A DNA stretch of 64,000 bases from Anaerolineales bacterium. GTDB taxonomy: Bacteria; Chloroflexota; Anaerolineae; Anaerolineales; Villigracilaceae. Both the position numbers and the translations under genes were made by a program. The notes under the pieces are model-generated. The model worked only from the letters and a program-made list of their open reading frames with translations, did no database searches and had not been told where the DNA came from. This document shows positions 1-8,832 of the stretch, in pieces. The DNA lies in assembly GCA_016927315.1 (NCBI GenBank), contig JAFGMV010000110.1, positions 1-64,000 on the forward strand, read 5' to 3'. Within the stretch, counting starts at the first letter, position 1, and each line of letters begins with the position of its first letter.

Positions 1-74
1 TGGGCGCGGAGGGACTCGAACCCACGACCTCACGGATGTGAACCGTGCACTCTAACCAGCTGAGCTACGCGCCC
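1..74 (-). tRNA. tRNA-Val (anticodon CAC)
   Basis: The minus strand folds into a complete cloverleaf. The acceptor stem GGGCGCG pairs with CGCGCCC, the anticodon stem CACGG/CCGTG encloses the loop TTCACAT, and the T-loop reads TTCGAGT. The loop gives anticodon CAC, which reads GUG valine codons. Base 1 of the window is the discriminator A, so it cannot be seen whether CCA is encoded. Confidence 0.95.
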
Positions 75-103
75 GGGGTGTTGGCAGGTTGCTGCCACGC
101 GGG

Positions 104-132
104 ATTATAGCCCAGGTAGGGGGCTTTGACAA
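104..132 (-). promoter_or_regulatory. Promoter of tRNA-Val
   Basis: On the minus strand a -35 box TTGTCA (132-127) and a -10 box TATAAT (109-104) are separated by 17 bp. The -10 box lies 29 bp upstream of the tRNA 5' end, a typical sigma-70-type arrangement for a stable RNA gene. Confidence 0.75.
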
Positions 133-276
133 GCCCGGAATAATTTTCTGGACGTGTCTTGAGCTTGCTTCTGCCGCGACCCACCTTTAATAGGGCTGCC
201 TTTTTGTGGTGATCGACGCGTTTTTTTGTTTGGGTGTGGTTAATATATAGAAAGCACGTTATCGAGAAAATATACC

Positions 277-349
277 GGCTCGATTTAATTCACCGGCGGG
301 CGGATTAAATCGAGCGGCGGGCGGATTAAATCGAGCCACCGCTCGATTT
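277..349. repeat. 21-bp tandem repeat with inverted half-sites
   Basis: Two perfect adjacent 21-bp units (295-315 and 316-336) each end in ATTAAATCGAGC. Inverted copies of the ATTAAATCGAG core flank them at 277-289 and 341-349, so several alternative hairpins are possible. The cluster lies between the 3' end of the LysM/M23 gene and the tRNA-Val promoter. Seen from the minus strand, AAATCGAG and CTCGATTT around a 6-nt loop just past the stop could act as a terminator. The rest of 133-364 shows nothing else. Confidence 0.7.
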
Positions 350-364
350 GTATAGTTGACTGGT

Positions 365-1582
365 CTATGGAGGCGGCAGATAGTCCCAGGGGTTGGGTTT
401 ATACGAAGGCGTCATCAGCTCGAAATGCAGGTGAGTCCCGGATGACCTGCCGGTGCTTCCAAATGCACCGATCGCATCTCCCTGGCCGACGCTCTGTCCA
501 CAGCCGACATAGATTTCACTCAGGTGGGCATAAAGCGACTGCCAGCCGTTGCCGTGATCCAGAATGATCATATTCCCATAGCCATACTCGTTCCAGCCAG
601 AATAGACAACTACGCCGGCGTCAACCGCATAGATGCCTTCCCCTTCGTAACCGGCGATATCGATGCCCCAGTGGTTTGATTTTGGTGAGTAGTCATAGCC
701 AGATAAATAATGCTTGTTGGATGGCCAGACAAAATATCCATACCCGACTGCACCGCCGGAAACCGGATCGCAGGCGCCGGGGCCAAGCACGCGGGCAGAT
801 GCAGGGTTATCCCGGGTGATTCCCAGCGGCGCGCTCCAGGAGATGAATTCCCGTCTGCCTCCCGGGATGATCAGCCAGGTTCCCGGCTCGATGTCAGGGT
901 TGGTCAAATCACTCATCCCATCCGGGTTCAGGTTGTTGCCCGGATAATTGATAATCTCATTCGCGTCAACGTCGAAGTACTTGGCGACGCCGTTCAATCC
1001 GTCACCCGCCTGCCACTGGTAATACGTCCCATCGGTTGGCAGGATGTTCAATGCCTGGTTTTCCGACAGGTTGTGCGGGTCATCCAGCAGCGTAAAATAG
1101 TTTCCCCACAAGATCGTCTCCGGCTGTAGGCCGTATTTTTCTGCGATCCCGAAGACGGTATCTCCGGCCTGGACCGTGTAGGTGACAACTTCGGTTCTGG
1201 GGCGGGAAGGGATATTGGTATGTATCCTGGCCTGGCGTTGGACGCCATAGGAGAGCGGAGCCAGGTAATTGTCTTCCTCGTTCAGGGGTTCAGCGTTCAG
1301 ATCGGGGGTCGGTGTTGGTTCAATGCTTTCCAATTCCTGGGCGGTCACATTGACCGGTATGTTGTGATAAAAGCGATGCAGCAGCAGGGTCGCTCCAAGG
1401 ATGATCACCAAAGAAAGGATGGTTGTGCCAGCGCGCAGGAGGGTTTCACCCAGGCCCATGCGAAGCAGTATATCCGTCCAGCGGGCAACTATATTCTGTT
1501 CAGGGAGTTGGGATGCACTATTTTCTTCTTCTGACTCCCCCCCAGGCTCCTGAAGGATGTCTTCATGGAATTCATTGTTCAT
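365..1582 (-). CDS. Membrane-anchored LysM / M23 peptidase
   Basis: A 405-aa predicted peptidoglycan endopeptidase. The order is an acidic cytoplasmic N-terminus (about 1-50), one membrane segment (about 53-69), a Pro/Thr-rich stretch, two LysM-like wall-binding regions (about 133-182 and 187-240), and a C-terminal M23 domain. Zinc ligands of the lysostaphin type are visible as HWGID (H304, D308), a YAHL histidine near 353 and HLHFE (384-388). The family cuts peptide cross-links of the cell wall outside the membrane. The ATG is followed by a sensible N-terminus. The gene stands 79 bp downstream of the MFS gene on the same strand and may be read from it. Confidence 0.9.
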   Translation of the reverse strand: MNNEFHEDILQEPGGESEEENSASQLPEQNIVARWTDILLRMGLGETLLRAGTTILSLVIILGATLLLHRFYHNIPVNVTAQELESIEPTPTPDLNAEPLNEEDNYLAPLSYGVQRQARIHTNIPSRPRTEVVTYTVQAGDTVFGIAEKYGLQPETILWGNYFTLLDDPHNLSENQALNILPTDGTYYQWQAGDGLNGVAKYFDVDANEIINYPGNNLNPDGMSDLTNPDIEPGTWLIIPGGRREFISWSAPLGITRDNPASARVLGPGACDPVSGGAVGYGYFVWPSNKHYLSGYDYSPKSNHWGIDIAGYEGEGIYAVDAGVVVYSGWNEYGYGNMIILDHGNGWQSLYAHLSEIYVGCGQSVGQGDAIGAFGSTGRSSGTHLHFELMTPSYKPNPWDYLPPP

Positions 1583-1661
1583 TTAAATTACGTTCTCCGG
1601 GAATCATGATAACACGGCCAAAAATCAGCGTCAAGCTGGTGAAAAAAACACTTATCCGGGA

Positions 1662-2933
1662 TTAAATTGTCAGGTTCCGCAATAAGGGTGTGGTCATGTG
1701 AATGAGCAGCAGTGCAATTCCGCATACGCTGCCGCAAATCACGATGGTGATTGGCAGGTTCCAGTTCTGTGTCATCCAACCGATCAACAGGCTGCCCAAT
1801 GGGGCGGCGCCCTGTAACGCCCACAGGAAGGCGCTGAAGACGCGTCCCCGCAGCTGGTTGGGCACCTGGAGCTGTATGAGTGTAATCATGTTGGCCAGTT
1901 GCATCACGAACCCCCAACCCAGGACGACGACCAGCAGCAGGGTCATTTCGACCTGTCGGGAGAAGGCTGTTCCCAGCAGCGCGGCAATGAAGGTGAACTG
2001 GCCAATCGTCATCAGCAAACCCTTTTTGCTGTAAGAACTGAAGAACGAGATAATCAGGGCTGCGATCAGGGCGCCCACTCCCTGGGCCGTATACAGGTAG
2101 CTGGTGCGAGCGGCGGCAATGGTTTCGGTATCACCGATTTGGTAAAGCACGTCTTTTGCCAGTACCGGGATTTGTTGGATGAATGGGAAACCGGTCAGGC
2201 CAAGGATGGCCGACATCAGGATGATCATCCCTACCGATGGGGTCGATAAGATGTACCGGAAGCCTTGTTTGAATTCCTGCAGCAGGTTTTCACCCGGGGA
2301 TGTATCTGGCGCCTTGTTCTCTTTAAAGCGGGTTTGCACAAAAAACAGCCCGACAATGATAAACAGGTAGCTGATGGCATTGGCAAGAAAAGCCCAGCCC
2401 TCCCCGCCCTCCCGGATAAATAACAGGAATGGCGTCACCAGGGATGGGCCCAGCACGCGTGCCGCATTGAAGATTGTCGCCTGTAAAGCGATGGCGTTGG
2501 GGAGGGCGTTTTTTCCAACCAGTTCAATCAACATGGCCTGTCTGGCGGTTACTTCAATGGCGCTGGCCGTACCGAAAATAAACGAAAGCACCACGATATG
2601 CCATATCTGGATTATCCCCATCAGCGCCAGGGCGGCCATGGTAAAGGCCTGGAGCATCATCAATGCCTGGCAGAGTATGACGGTTTTTCGCTTATCAAGA
2701 TGTTCGACCAGTACTCCACCGGGCAGGGCCAGGAGGAGCATCGGCAGGGTGGCGGCAAAGCCGATTAACCCCAGGTCAAAAGGACGCCCGCTGATGCGAT
2801 AGGCCAGGATTGGCTGGCTGGTATTCTGCATCCAGGTGCCGATCAGCGAAAAGAACTGCCCCACCCAGAAGATAAAAAAGTCGCGGGACTTCAGCGCGGG
2901 GAAATGCGATGACAGGGTTGTCTTGATGGACAT
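1662..2933 (-). CDS. MFS transporter (EntS/TMEffector-type)
   Basis: A 423-aa multi-pass membrane protein. The N-terminus contains FFIFWVGQFFSLIGTWMQ and then the LPGGVLVEHLDKRK loop, a pattern common in the EntS/MFS_3 branch of the major facilitator superfamily. About 12 hydrophobic segments span the whole length. Members of this branch usually export small molecules such as siderophores or drugs; the substrate here cannot be read from sequence. It starts 14 bp after the SRAP stop and is probably cotranscribed with it and selB. Confidence 0.88.
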   Translation of the reverse strand: MSIKTTLSSHFPALKSRDFFIFWVGQFFSLIGTWMQNTSQPILAYRISGRPFDLGLIGFAATLPMLLLALPGGVLVEHLDKRKTVILCQALMMLQAFTMAALALMGIIQIWHIVVLSFIFGTASAIEVTARQAMLIELVGKNALPNAIALQATIFNAARVLGPSLVTPFLLFIREGGEGWAFLANAISYLFIIVGLFFVQTRFKENKAPDTSPGENLLQEFKQGFRYILSTPSVGMIILMSAILGLTGFPFIQQIPVLAKDVLYQIGDTETIAAARTSYLYTAQGVGALIAALIISFFSSYSKKGLLMTIGQFTFIAALLGTAFSRQVEMTLLLVVVLGWGFVMQLANMITLIQLQVPNQLRGRVFSAFLWALQGAAPLGSLLIGWMTQNWNLPITIVICGSVCGIALLLIHMTTPLLRNLTI

Positions 2934-2947
2934 GCGGATTATTAGAC

Positions 2948-3619
2948 TTATTCTGCCGGTTGGATCAACTCGGGAAGATCGTTTGCCGGTTTGTTTACCA
3001 GTGTAGAGACCGGGTACGCGGCCATCCGGTCGGCCGGATAGGGCGTCAACAGGGCGTTCAGCTCGTCAGGCGTGTGTGCCTGCGGGGCGAGCCAGCGCGG
3101 ATACGCTTCAGCAGGCAGGATGACCGGCATGCGGTTGTGAATGGACGCCAGGAGTTGATTGGGCTGGGTGGTGATAATCGTACAACTTTTCAAATGGCTG
3201 CCGTCCGGGCTCTGCCATTCGTCCCATAACCCGGCCAGGGCAAATGGACGGTGGTCATTCATATGGATGAAATAGGGGATCTTGTTGGCGGCGCCGGGTT
3301 GTTGCTTCCATTCATAAAATCCATCCGCCGGGATCAGGCAGCGATGGTATTTATAGCTCCCCCTGAATGCCGGTTTTTCTCCCAGGGTTTCTGCCCGGGC
3401 GTTGATCAGTCGGCTGCCGATCGATGGGTCCCTGGACCATGACGGGATCAATCCCCACAGGAAGAAATCTGCGGTATTACGGTTGTCGTTGGCAATTGCA
3501 AGGACCGGCTGCGTCGGAGCGATATTATAACGCGCCGTATATACAGCCGGGAAACTGAAATCAGAGAAAGCTTGTTGTAGATCGGCGGCATCTACTGTCA
3601 GCGTAAAGCGCCCGCACAT
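2948..3619 (-). CDS. yedK: SOS response-associated peptidase (SRAP / HMCES-like)
   Basis: A 223-aa SRAP-family (DUF159) protein. It starts MCGRFTLT, so Cys2 becomes the N-terminal nucleophile after Met removal; in this family that residue forms a thiazolidine with abasic sites in single-stranded DNA. Other hallmarks are WGLIPSW, the NARAET motif, GFYEWK with the conserved Glu, and HNRMPVIL. A Shine-Dalgarno-like AGAGGAT precedes the ATG. The gene starts 10 bp after the selB stop, so it sits in the selB operon, where a DNA-damage role is not obviously linked to selenocysteine decoding. Confidence 0.93.
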   Translation of the reverse strand: MCGRFTLTVDAADLQQAFSDFSFPAVYTARYNIAPTQPVLAIANDNRNTADFFLWGLIPSWSRDPSIGSRLINARAETLGEKPAFRGSYKYHRCLIPADGFYEWKQQPGAANKIPYFIHMNDHRPFALAGLWDEWQSPDGSHLKSCTIITTQPNQLLASIHNRMPVILPAEAYPRWLAPQAHTPDELNALLTPYPADRMAAYPVSTLVNKPANDLPELIQPAE

Positions 3620-3629
3620 AGATCCTCTT

Positions 3630-5504
3630 TTACTGTTTCAGCCTGCGATGGTCGCCGCTGCGGACTGTTACCCCGCTGGCGTCAAGGTGTTCCATCAAGG
3701 CCAGTACATACTTCCGGCTGGAACCCAGCAGGTCGCGCACTTCAGATACGGTGATCGCTCCCCTGGATTGGATTTCCGCACGGACCTTGGCGACCATCTG
3801 TTCATAGTCTGTTTTCCTGAAAATTATTTCGGGCGAGATGGTTACCAGCTGTCCTGACTGCACCAGAGCATTCAGCAGTTCTTCTCCGACTGCAGACAGG
3901 CATTCTTTTATGGAGGGGGGGCTGAACGGGGATTTTTCGAAATGCAGCAGCAAAGCCCTGACCTTTTCCTTTTGGCTGCTGTTGAACTCCACGCTGTGAC
4001 CCAGGCTGGAAATAATCTCTCCGCGATCGGCCAGGATGTTTTCTTGTGCGAATCGATTGAGCAGGGCGTTGAACAATTGGGGGGATAATTTATGTCGACT
4101 TTTGAGTTCTTCCCGGCCAATACCCAGGCGCAGGGGATGCTCGCGGTGATATTTCAGGATGGTATTAATGATCTCATTTTGCAGCCGCTGCAATTGGGCG
4201 GTGGCAATGACCAGCTTTTCGCCGCCCAGCAGAACAATCTGCCGGTTATCCATAAGTTCTCGCCAGGCGAGTTGGGCAGAGTCTTCGTCAAGATGGGAAT
4301 GATGGACAATTTCCTTTAAAGACACTGGACCAAGCGCCAGGCTGGCTTCCAGCAGGATCTCGGCCGGGGTTCCCTGCTTCAGGGATTCAAGCGACCGGAT
4401 GACAGCCCGGTCTGCGCGCTTATGGCGTCCTTTTGGATGCGGGTCGACGATGATGCCGCCGCCGAGCGTCTCTGCCGGGGAGGGTCTCCGCAGGATGAAA
4501 TGATCCCCGCGGACAGTCACAATCGGATCGCGCAGATCCAACTGCAGCCAGCCTTCTTCCCCGGGGTTGAGCTGGTCAGCGCCAAGTAAACGTACGGCGG
4601 CGATCGTTTCGCTGGCCCCGACAAAGAGTTTGACCTCACTGGCATGCCTGACAGGAGCGCCGATCCCTTTTAACAAGCGGAGATGGATATCAATCCGGCG
4701 GGTGGGTTGGTAGTTTCCCGGCAGGGTCAGCACTTCACCGCGGCGAATATCCTCCACCGCAATACCAGACACATTGACGGCTGTCCGGCTGCCCGGGACA
4801 GCCGTTTCTTCTTTTTTCTTGTGGGTCTGCAGCCCGCGGATCCGGCCCTTTATCCCGGATGGCAGGATAACGACTTCCTGCCCGATGGCAAGTTTCCCGT
4901 CGTTCAGGGTGCCTGTCAGTACGGTGCCAAAACCGGCCATACTGAAGATGCGGTCGATGGGGAGCCGCGGACGACCAAAATCAGGCCGGGCCGGTTTCGC
5001 TCCCAGGATTTCGGCCAGGGAGGCGGTCAGCGCTTCCAGACCCGATTTGTTCTGAGCCGAAACCCGGTGGATAGGAGCGTCCTGCAGGGCAGTGCCGGCT
5101 GCGGTGGTTCTGATGTCCTTCTCGACCAGGTCCAACCATTCCGGATCTTCAACCAGGTCAGTTTTTGTGACGACGATCAGGCCGGTATCGATTTGCAGCA
5201 GGTCGAGGATGGCGAGATGTTCGCGAGTTTGCGGCATAACCCCTTCATCTGCGGCAACAACCAGCAAGACCGCATCAATTCCCCCAATACCGGAAAGCAT
5301 ATTTTCAATGAAGTCCCTGTGCCCGGGCACATCAACAATGCCCAGTTCCTGGCCATCTGGCAGTGTCAGCCAGCCGAAGCCCAGGTCGATGGTCATCTCA
5401 CGTTCCTGTTCTTCTTTCAGCCGGTCTGGGTGGACCCCGGTAAGGGCTGCAATCAGGGTGGACTTACCGTGATCGACATGCCCGGCAGTCCCGATGACGC
5501 GCAT
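3630..5504 (-). CDS. selB: Selenocysteine-specific elongation factor SelB
   Basis: A 624-aa translational GTPase that delivers Sec-tRNA to UGA codons. G1 is GHVDHGKSTL near residue 7, G3 is DVPGH and G4 is TKTD. EF-Tu-like beta-barrel domains follow, then C-terminal winged-helix repeats that in known SelB bind the SECIS RNA. I chose the ATG at 5504 rather than an upstream in-frame one at 5570 because the GTPase fold begins there, an AAGG sits upstream, and the ATG follows the preceding stop by one base. The protein implies Sec decoding in this organism, but selA, selC and selD are not in the window. Confidence 0.95.
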   Translation of the reverse strand: MRVIGTAGHVDHGKSTLIAALTGVHPDRLKEEQEREMTIDLGFGWLTLPDGQELGIVDVPGHRDFIENMLSGIGGIDAVLLVVAADEGVMPQTREHLAILDLLQIDTGLIVVTKTDLVEDPEWLDLVEKDIRTTAAGTALQDAPIHRVSAQNKSGLEALTASLAEILGAKPARPDFGRPRLPIDRIFSMAGFGTVLTGTLNDGKLAIGQEVVILPSGIKGRIRGLQTHKKKEETAVPGSRTAVNVSGIAVEDIRRGEVLTLPGNYQPTRRIDIHLRLLKGIGAPVRHASEVKLFVGASETIAAVRLLGADQLNPGEEGWLQLDLRDPIVTVRGDHFILRRPSPAETLGGGIIVDPHPKGRHKRADRAVIRSLESLKQGTPAEILLEASLALGPVSLKEIVHHSHLDEDSAQLAWRELMDNRQIVLLGGEKLVIATAQLQRLQNEIINTILKYHREHPLRLGIGREELKSRHKLSPQLFNALLNRFAQENILADRGEIISSLGHSVEFNSSQKEKVRALLLHFEKSPFSPPSIKECLSAVGEELLNALVQSGQLVTISPEIIFRKTDYEQMVAKVRAEIQSRGAITVSEVRDLLGSSRKYVLALMEHLDASGVTVRSGDHRRLKQ

Positions 5505-5505
5505 G

Positions 5506-6690
5506 CTATCGGGCCTTGCGTGAATGTCCCATGATGCGTTCATAGGCTGACAGCCATTCATGAGCGACATTCATGAATTCCTGAAGTTGTTTTTCGGTAA
5601 CCTCAGCGGATTGGTTCAATTGGTCCTCGGCAATCTGGGTTCGATCTGAGAGGCTTGTCATGCGTTCGGTGAATTTTTCAAGGTCTTTCTGTACATTTCT
5701 CAGCGTTTCTTCCTGCGATAATGTATACCCGGTCCAGCGTTTCTGGTCGTCGGCTCTAAAGGTCACCCATTCCTGCCGCAGGCGATCTTCTCCAAGCCGC
5801 TGCATTTCAGTGATTTCATTAATCCGGCGTTCGAGTTTCTGATTCAAGTCCACATACGTGTCCTGGGCCCTCTTGGCGGCTCGCAGTGTTTCATCCAGGG
5901 ACTGAATTTGTGATTCGAGGTGGGCGTTTTGTTCAGCGAATTCCTGATATTTATCACTCCATTCTTTCCAGGAGCGCTCCCGGTCAATTTCTAACAGGCT
6001 GTGCTGGTCCATAAAGGTTTCGACGCTTTTTTTGCGTTCATTTTCAACCTTCAGGATATCGTTTACACGGCCGTCAATGACTTTCAGGTTGTCGATATTC
6101 AACTGGACTTTCTCTCTATGTTCATCAAGCCGTTTGCGTAAGGACGTGATTTCACCCTGCAGGTCTGTCATCCGCTTTGAATCCTGCCGCTGGGTTTCTT
6201 CCAGTAGTTTTGTGTTGCGCTGCGCTTCCTCTCCGGAGCGGAGGATCTCTTCGATCTGTTGTTTCAGGTTGATGATCTCTTGATTCAGCCGTTGGTCTTC
6301 GATCGCATGCACTTTGAAATTATTCTTAATATCAGCCGGATCAGCAGATGCTTTGAATTTCTGCAGGACAGTATTTAAGTCTTCCAGGTCTTTTTTTTGC
6401 CGGCTGGTTAATTCTTTTTCTCTTTGTGTAAAGCGTTCTTCAATCTTCGCGATTTCCTTGCTGAAATCATCGCGCTGCTTGTTTATCACCTCGTTAAACT
6501 GATTCAGGCGTGCAGTAGTTATAGTCGCCTCGGCGATATCTTTGCTGATAGATCTTGTTTTTAGTTCGAGGGCATTCAGGGTCCCTTCTATGGACGCCAA
6601 CCGTTCTCCAAGGGTGGTGATCATGGCTTTATCTTTACGGTGTTCTTCGTCGAGCCATTCCAGACGTTTTACGATTTGTTCGAATTCCAT
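5506..6690 (-). CDS. Long coiled-coil protein of unknown function
   Basis: A 394-aa, strongly charged protein with heptad-like Leu/Ile spacing over nearly its whole length and no signal peptide or membrane segment. It therefore looks like a cytoplasmic coiled-coil rod. The ATG at 6690 is preceded by GGAGGG at 4-bp spacing, so the open frame running upstream to 6858 is not needed. Its stop lies one base before selB, which implies coupled translation. I do not recognise a named family. A link to selB is contextual only. Confidence 0.8.
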   Translation of the reverse strand: MEFEQIVKRLEWLDEEHRKDKAMITTLGERLASIEGTLNALELKTRSISKDIAEATITTARLNQFNEVINKQRDDFSKEIAKIEERFTQREKELTSRQKKDLEDLNTVLQKFKASADPADIKNNFKVHAIEDQRLNQEIINLKQQIEEILRSGEEAQRNTKLLEETQRQDSKRMTDLQGEITSLRKRLDEHREKVQLNIDNLKVIDGRVNDILKVENERKKSVETFMDQHSLLEIDRERSWKEWSDKYQEFAEQNAHLESQIQSLDETLRAAKRAQDTYVDLNQKLERRINEITEMQRLGEDRLRQEWVTFRADDQKRWTGYTLSQEETLRNVQKDLEKFTERMTSLSDRTQIAEDQLNQSAEVTEKQLQEFMNVAHEWLSAYERIMGHSRKAR

Positions 6691-6838
6691 CGATCCCTCC
6701 GGGTGATAAGTTGAGCGTTTAGGGGGAGACCCTACAAAAAAAGTGCGTTGGATCGTTATTGCGAAGTCGATTACCACAACGGACTGAGAGTAGATTATAG
6801 CATGGTTGTTTTTGAAGAAGAAGCAATGTGTATTTGGG

Positions 6839-8236
6839 TCAATGTCCCAAATGCTCAAAAGCGACCGGAAGGTAGCGAAAGAACGGATGCACTATTTGTG
6901 GGAACAGGCCCAGCGCAAACAGGGTGAGGATGCCGACCCCAATCAGCACAGTCTGGTATATGTCTTCATTCAACTGCCAGGGTATATTTTCAGTTGTCGT
7001 GGATAAATTTGTCATGGTACGAATGGCGCCTGCCAACAAACCAAATATACCGATCAGTATCCAGAAGATCGTCGTAAGAGATTGTGTGGATAGTTTTTCG
7101 AGCAGCACCAGACGAAACGGGAATCCGGCGGTTAGAGGAAAGCCTGCTGCAGAGAGCTGCGCCAGGGTGAGCCCGATTGTTGCAACCGGGTAGGATCTGG
7201 CAATCCCTTTCAGGTGCAGAAGATTGAGACTGCCAGCTTTCGATTGCAGGACGGAAAGAGAAAGCGCCCAGATGGCCATTGTAAGTGCGCGCGGGATCGT
7301 GAGGCGAAAGGCGATCTCGACGCCAGTTTCAGGCAGCAGACTCAAGGCCAGCAAGTAAAAGCCAGTTTCAACAATGGCTGCGTACCCCAGCATTCGTCCG
7401 AGGTGGTTTTGAAAAGCGGCCCAGATACCGCCGGTAACGACCATGATGAGCCCGGCAATGCGCAGGGCCTGTGGGATCGTTTCAGAGTTTCTCAACCAGG
7501 AGTATCGATCCAGAAAGCCCAGGACAAATAGCATGGCAATCGTCGGTAGTATCCACAGGATGAAACTGACAATATACGGGTGGTTGTCCTCTGACAACAT
7601 CGGTATCCAGCTGTAGAGCGGGAAGACGGAAAATAAGAATGCAAACCCAAGTGACAGCATGATTGTTGATTGGATTGCGAGCGCCAGGTCTCCCGGGCTG
7701 GCCTCTACACCGGGAAGCAACCAGCCTGCAAAGAGAATGAAAGGCATTGCCAGGGTCTGATAGATCAAGAAGCGAATCACACCCCGGCTTACGGGCTTTC
7801 CAAAGGGGACCAGCAAGGGGATGGATAAAAGCACAGCCATTTCGATCAGAAGGGCAGCATAGAGAAAGGGATCTACCGCGAAGGAGGCCACCAGCAGTGA
7901 AGTGATCACCAACCCGAACGGAACCAGGCGTCTGGATACCTGTGCAACTCCGGATCCGAAAAACCAGAAGGCCAGTAAGCCATAGATGATGCCCAGGCCG
8001 GTCTGATCTTCCTGTCCGAGGGTCAGGCTGCGTCCCAGGATTTGCAAAGAGGAAGTGATCTTGTATGAGAACGGCCCGAACCGCAGGGCGAGATCAACTG
8101 GAATGAAAGCAGCAGTCAACGCCAGGATGGCAGAAACGATACCGCCAATAATGACTATGTGCTGCTGTCGATTAATCAAAAGAGTTAAGCCGGCAGCCAG
8201 AACCGGTATGATGATCCACAAGAATATCGCATTCAT
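6839..8236 (-). CDS. Complex I/Mrp antiporter-like membrane subunit (NuoN-like)
   Basis: A 465-aa, entirely hydrophobic protein with about 13-14 membrane helices. Segments such as LGRMLGYAAIVETGFYLLAL and LSAAGFPLTAGFPFRL match the proton-pumping NuoN/NuoL/MrpD superfamily. It is the last gene of a three-gene operon and its ATG overlaps the stop of the preceding gene by 4 bp. No hydrophilic dehydrogenase or hydrogenase subunit is adjacent, so it may belong to a complex assembled from distant genes or act as a separate ion translocator. Confidence 0.8.
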   Translation of the reverse strand: MNAIFLWIIIPVLAAGLTLLINRQQHIVIIGGIVSAILALTAAFIPVDLALRFGPFSYKITSSLQILGRSLTLGQEDQTGLGIIYGLLAFWFFGSGVAQVSRRLVPFGLVITSLLVASFAVDPFLYAALLIEMAVLLSIPLLVPFGKPVSRGVIRFLIYQTLAMPFILFAGWLLPGVEASPGDLALAIQSTIMLSLGFAFLFSVFPLYSWIPMLSEDNHPYIVSFILWILPTIAMLFVLGFLDRYSWLRNSETIPQALRIAGLIMVVTGGIWAAFQNHLGRMLGYAAIVETGFYLLALSLLPETGVEIAFRLTIPRALTMAIWALSLSVLQSKAGSLNLLHLKGIARSYPVATIGLTLAQLSAAGFPLTAGFPFRLVLLEKLSTQSLTTIFWILIGIFGLLAGAIRTMTNLSTTTENIPWQLNEDIYQTVLIGVGILTLFALGLFPQIVHPFFRYLPVAFEHLGH

Positions 8237-8829
8237 TCGGTTTTGTTCCAGTTCGGAGCGATGAGTATGTATGAACCGACCAGGGCTAATCCAAGGGCGG
8301 TACCGGTAAGCAAGGCTGCAACCAGCACCGATCCTTCGATCGCAGCATAAATGGTTTCGAATCCGGCTAGAACGGTTAACAAGCTCAGGATGACCCGGAA
8401 ATACTGTGTTGTGATACCCAGGTGTAAAATGCCGATCCCGATTAAGATTAAACTGCTGGTCACCTCCTGCAAACCGATCCCCGGAAGGAATTGAGGTATT
8501 TGTGGTGTAATGGCAAGTGCAATAACGGATACAATGCTCACAGCAAATATTCGGAAGGCATGCCCTTGCTGCCAGTTTTCTTCAACCTCCCTTACCTGAC
8601 CTTGAATTTCATTATAGGTAATGCCCAGGATCGCCGTAACCATCCAACCGGTTATCAGTTTGGTCGCTGCCATGGCCAGGGGCCAGTGTAGTTGTACCAA
8701 CCAAAAAACGCCCAGGTATTGAACCGCCAGAAGACCCAACTGAATACGCCAATCGCGGCTTAACAATAACCCGGCGGAGGTCAGCAGCATGATAACAGAA
8801 ACAGTCCAGGAAACTATCGTGGTGAGCAT
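8233..8829 (-). CDS. Small membrane subunit between two antiporter-like genes
   Basis: A 198-aa protein with about six membrane helices (an N-terminal pair, another pair around 45-70, further ones from about 90 onward). Its place between two NuoL/NuoN-like genes and its size resemble the HyfE or NuoK/MrpC-type small subunits of membrane-bound hydrogenases and antiporters, but I see no decisive motif. The start lies 3 bp after the upstream stop and the end overlaps the downstream start by 4 bp, so the three products are probably made in step. Confidence 0.7.
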   Translation of the reverse strand: MLTTIVSWTVSVIMLLTSAGLLLSRDWRIQLGLLAVQYLGVFWLVQLHWPLAMAATKLITGWMVTAILGITYNEIQGQVREVEENWQQGHAFRIFAVSIVSVIALAITPQIPQFLPGIGLQEVTSSLILIGIGILHLGITTQYFRVILSLLTVLAGFETIYAAIEGSVLVAALLTGTALGLALVGSYILIAPNWNKTE

Positions 8830-8832
8830 TTG

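Noticed and set aside
4683-5534. 283-aa open frame on the plus strand
   Set aside because: It lies entirely antisense to selB, whose GTPase motifs are clear, and has no domain of its own.
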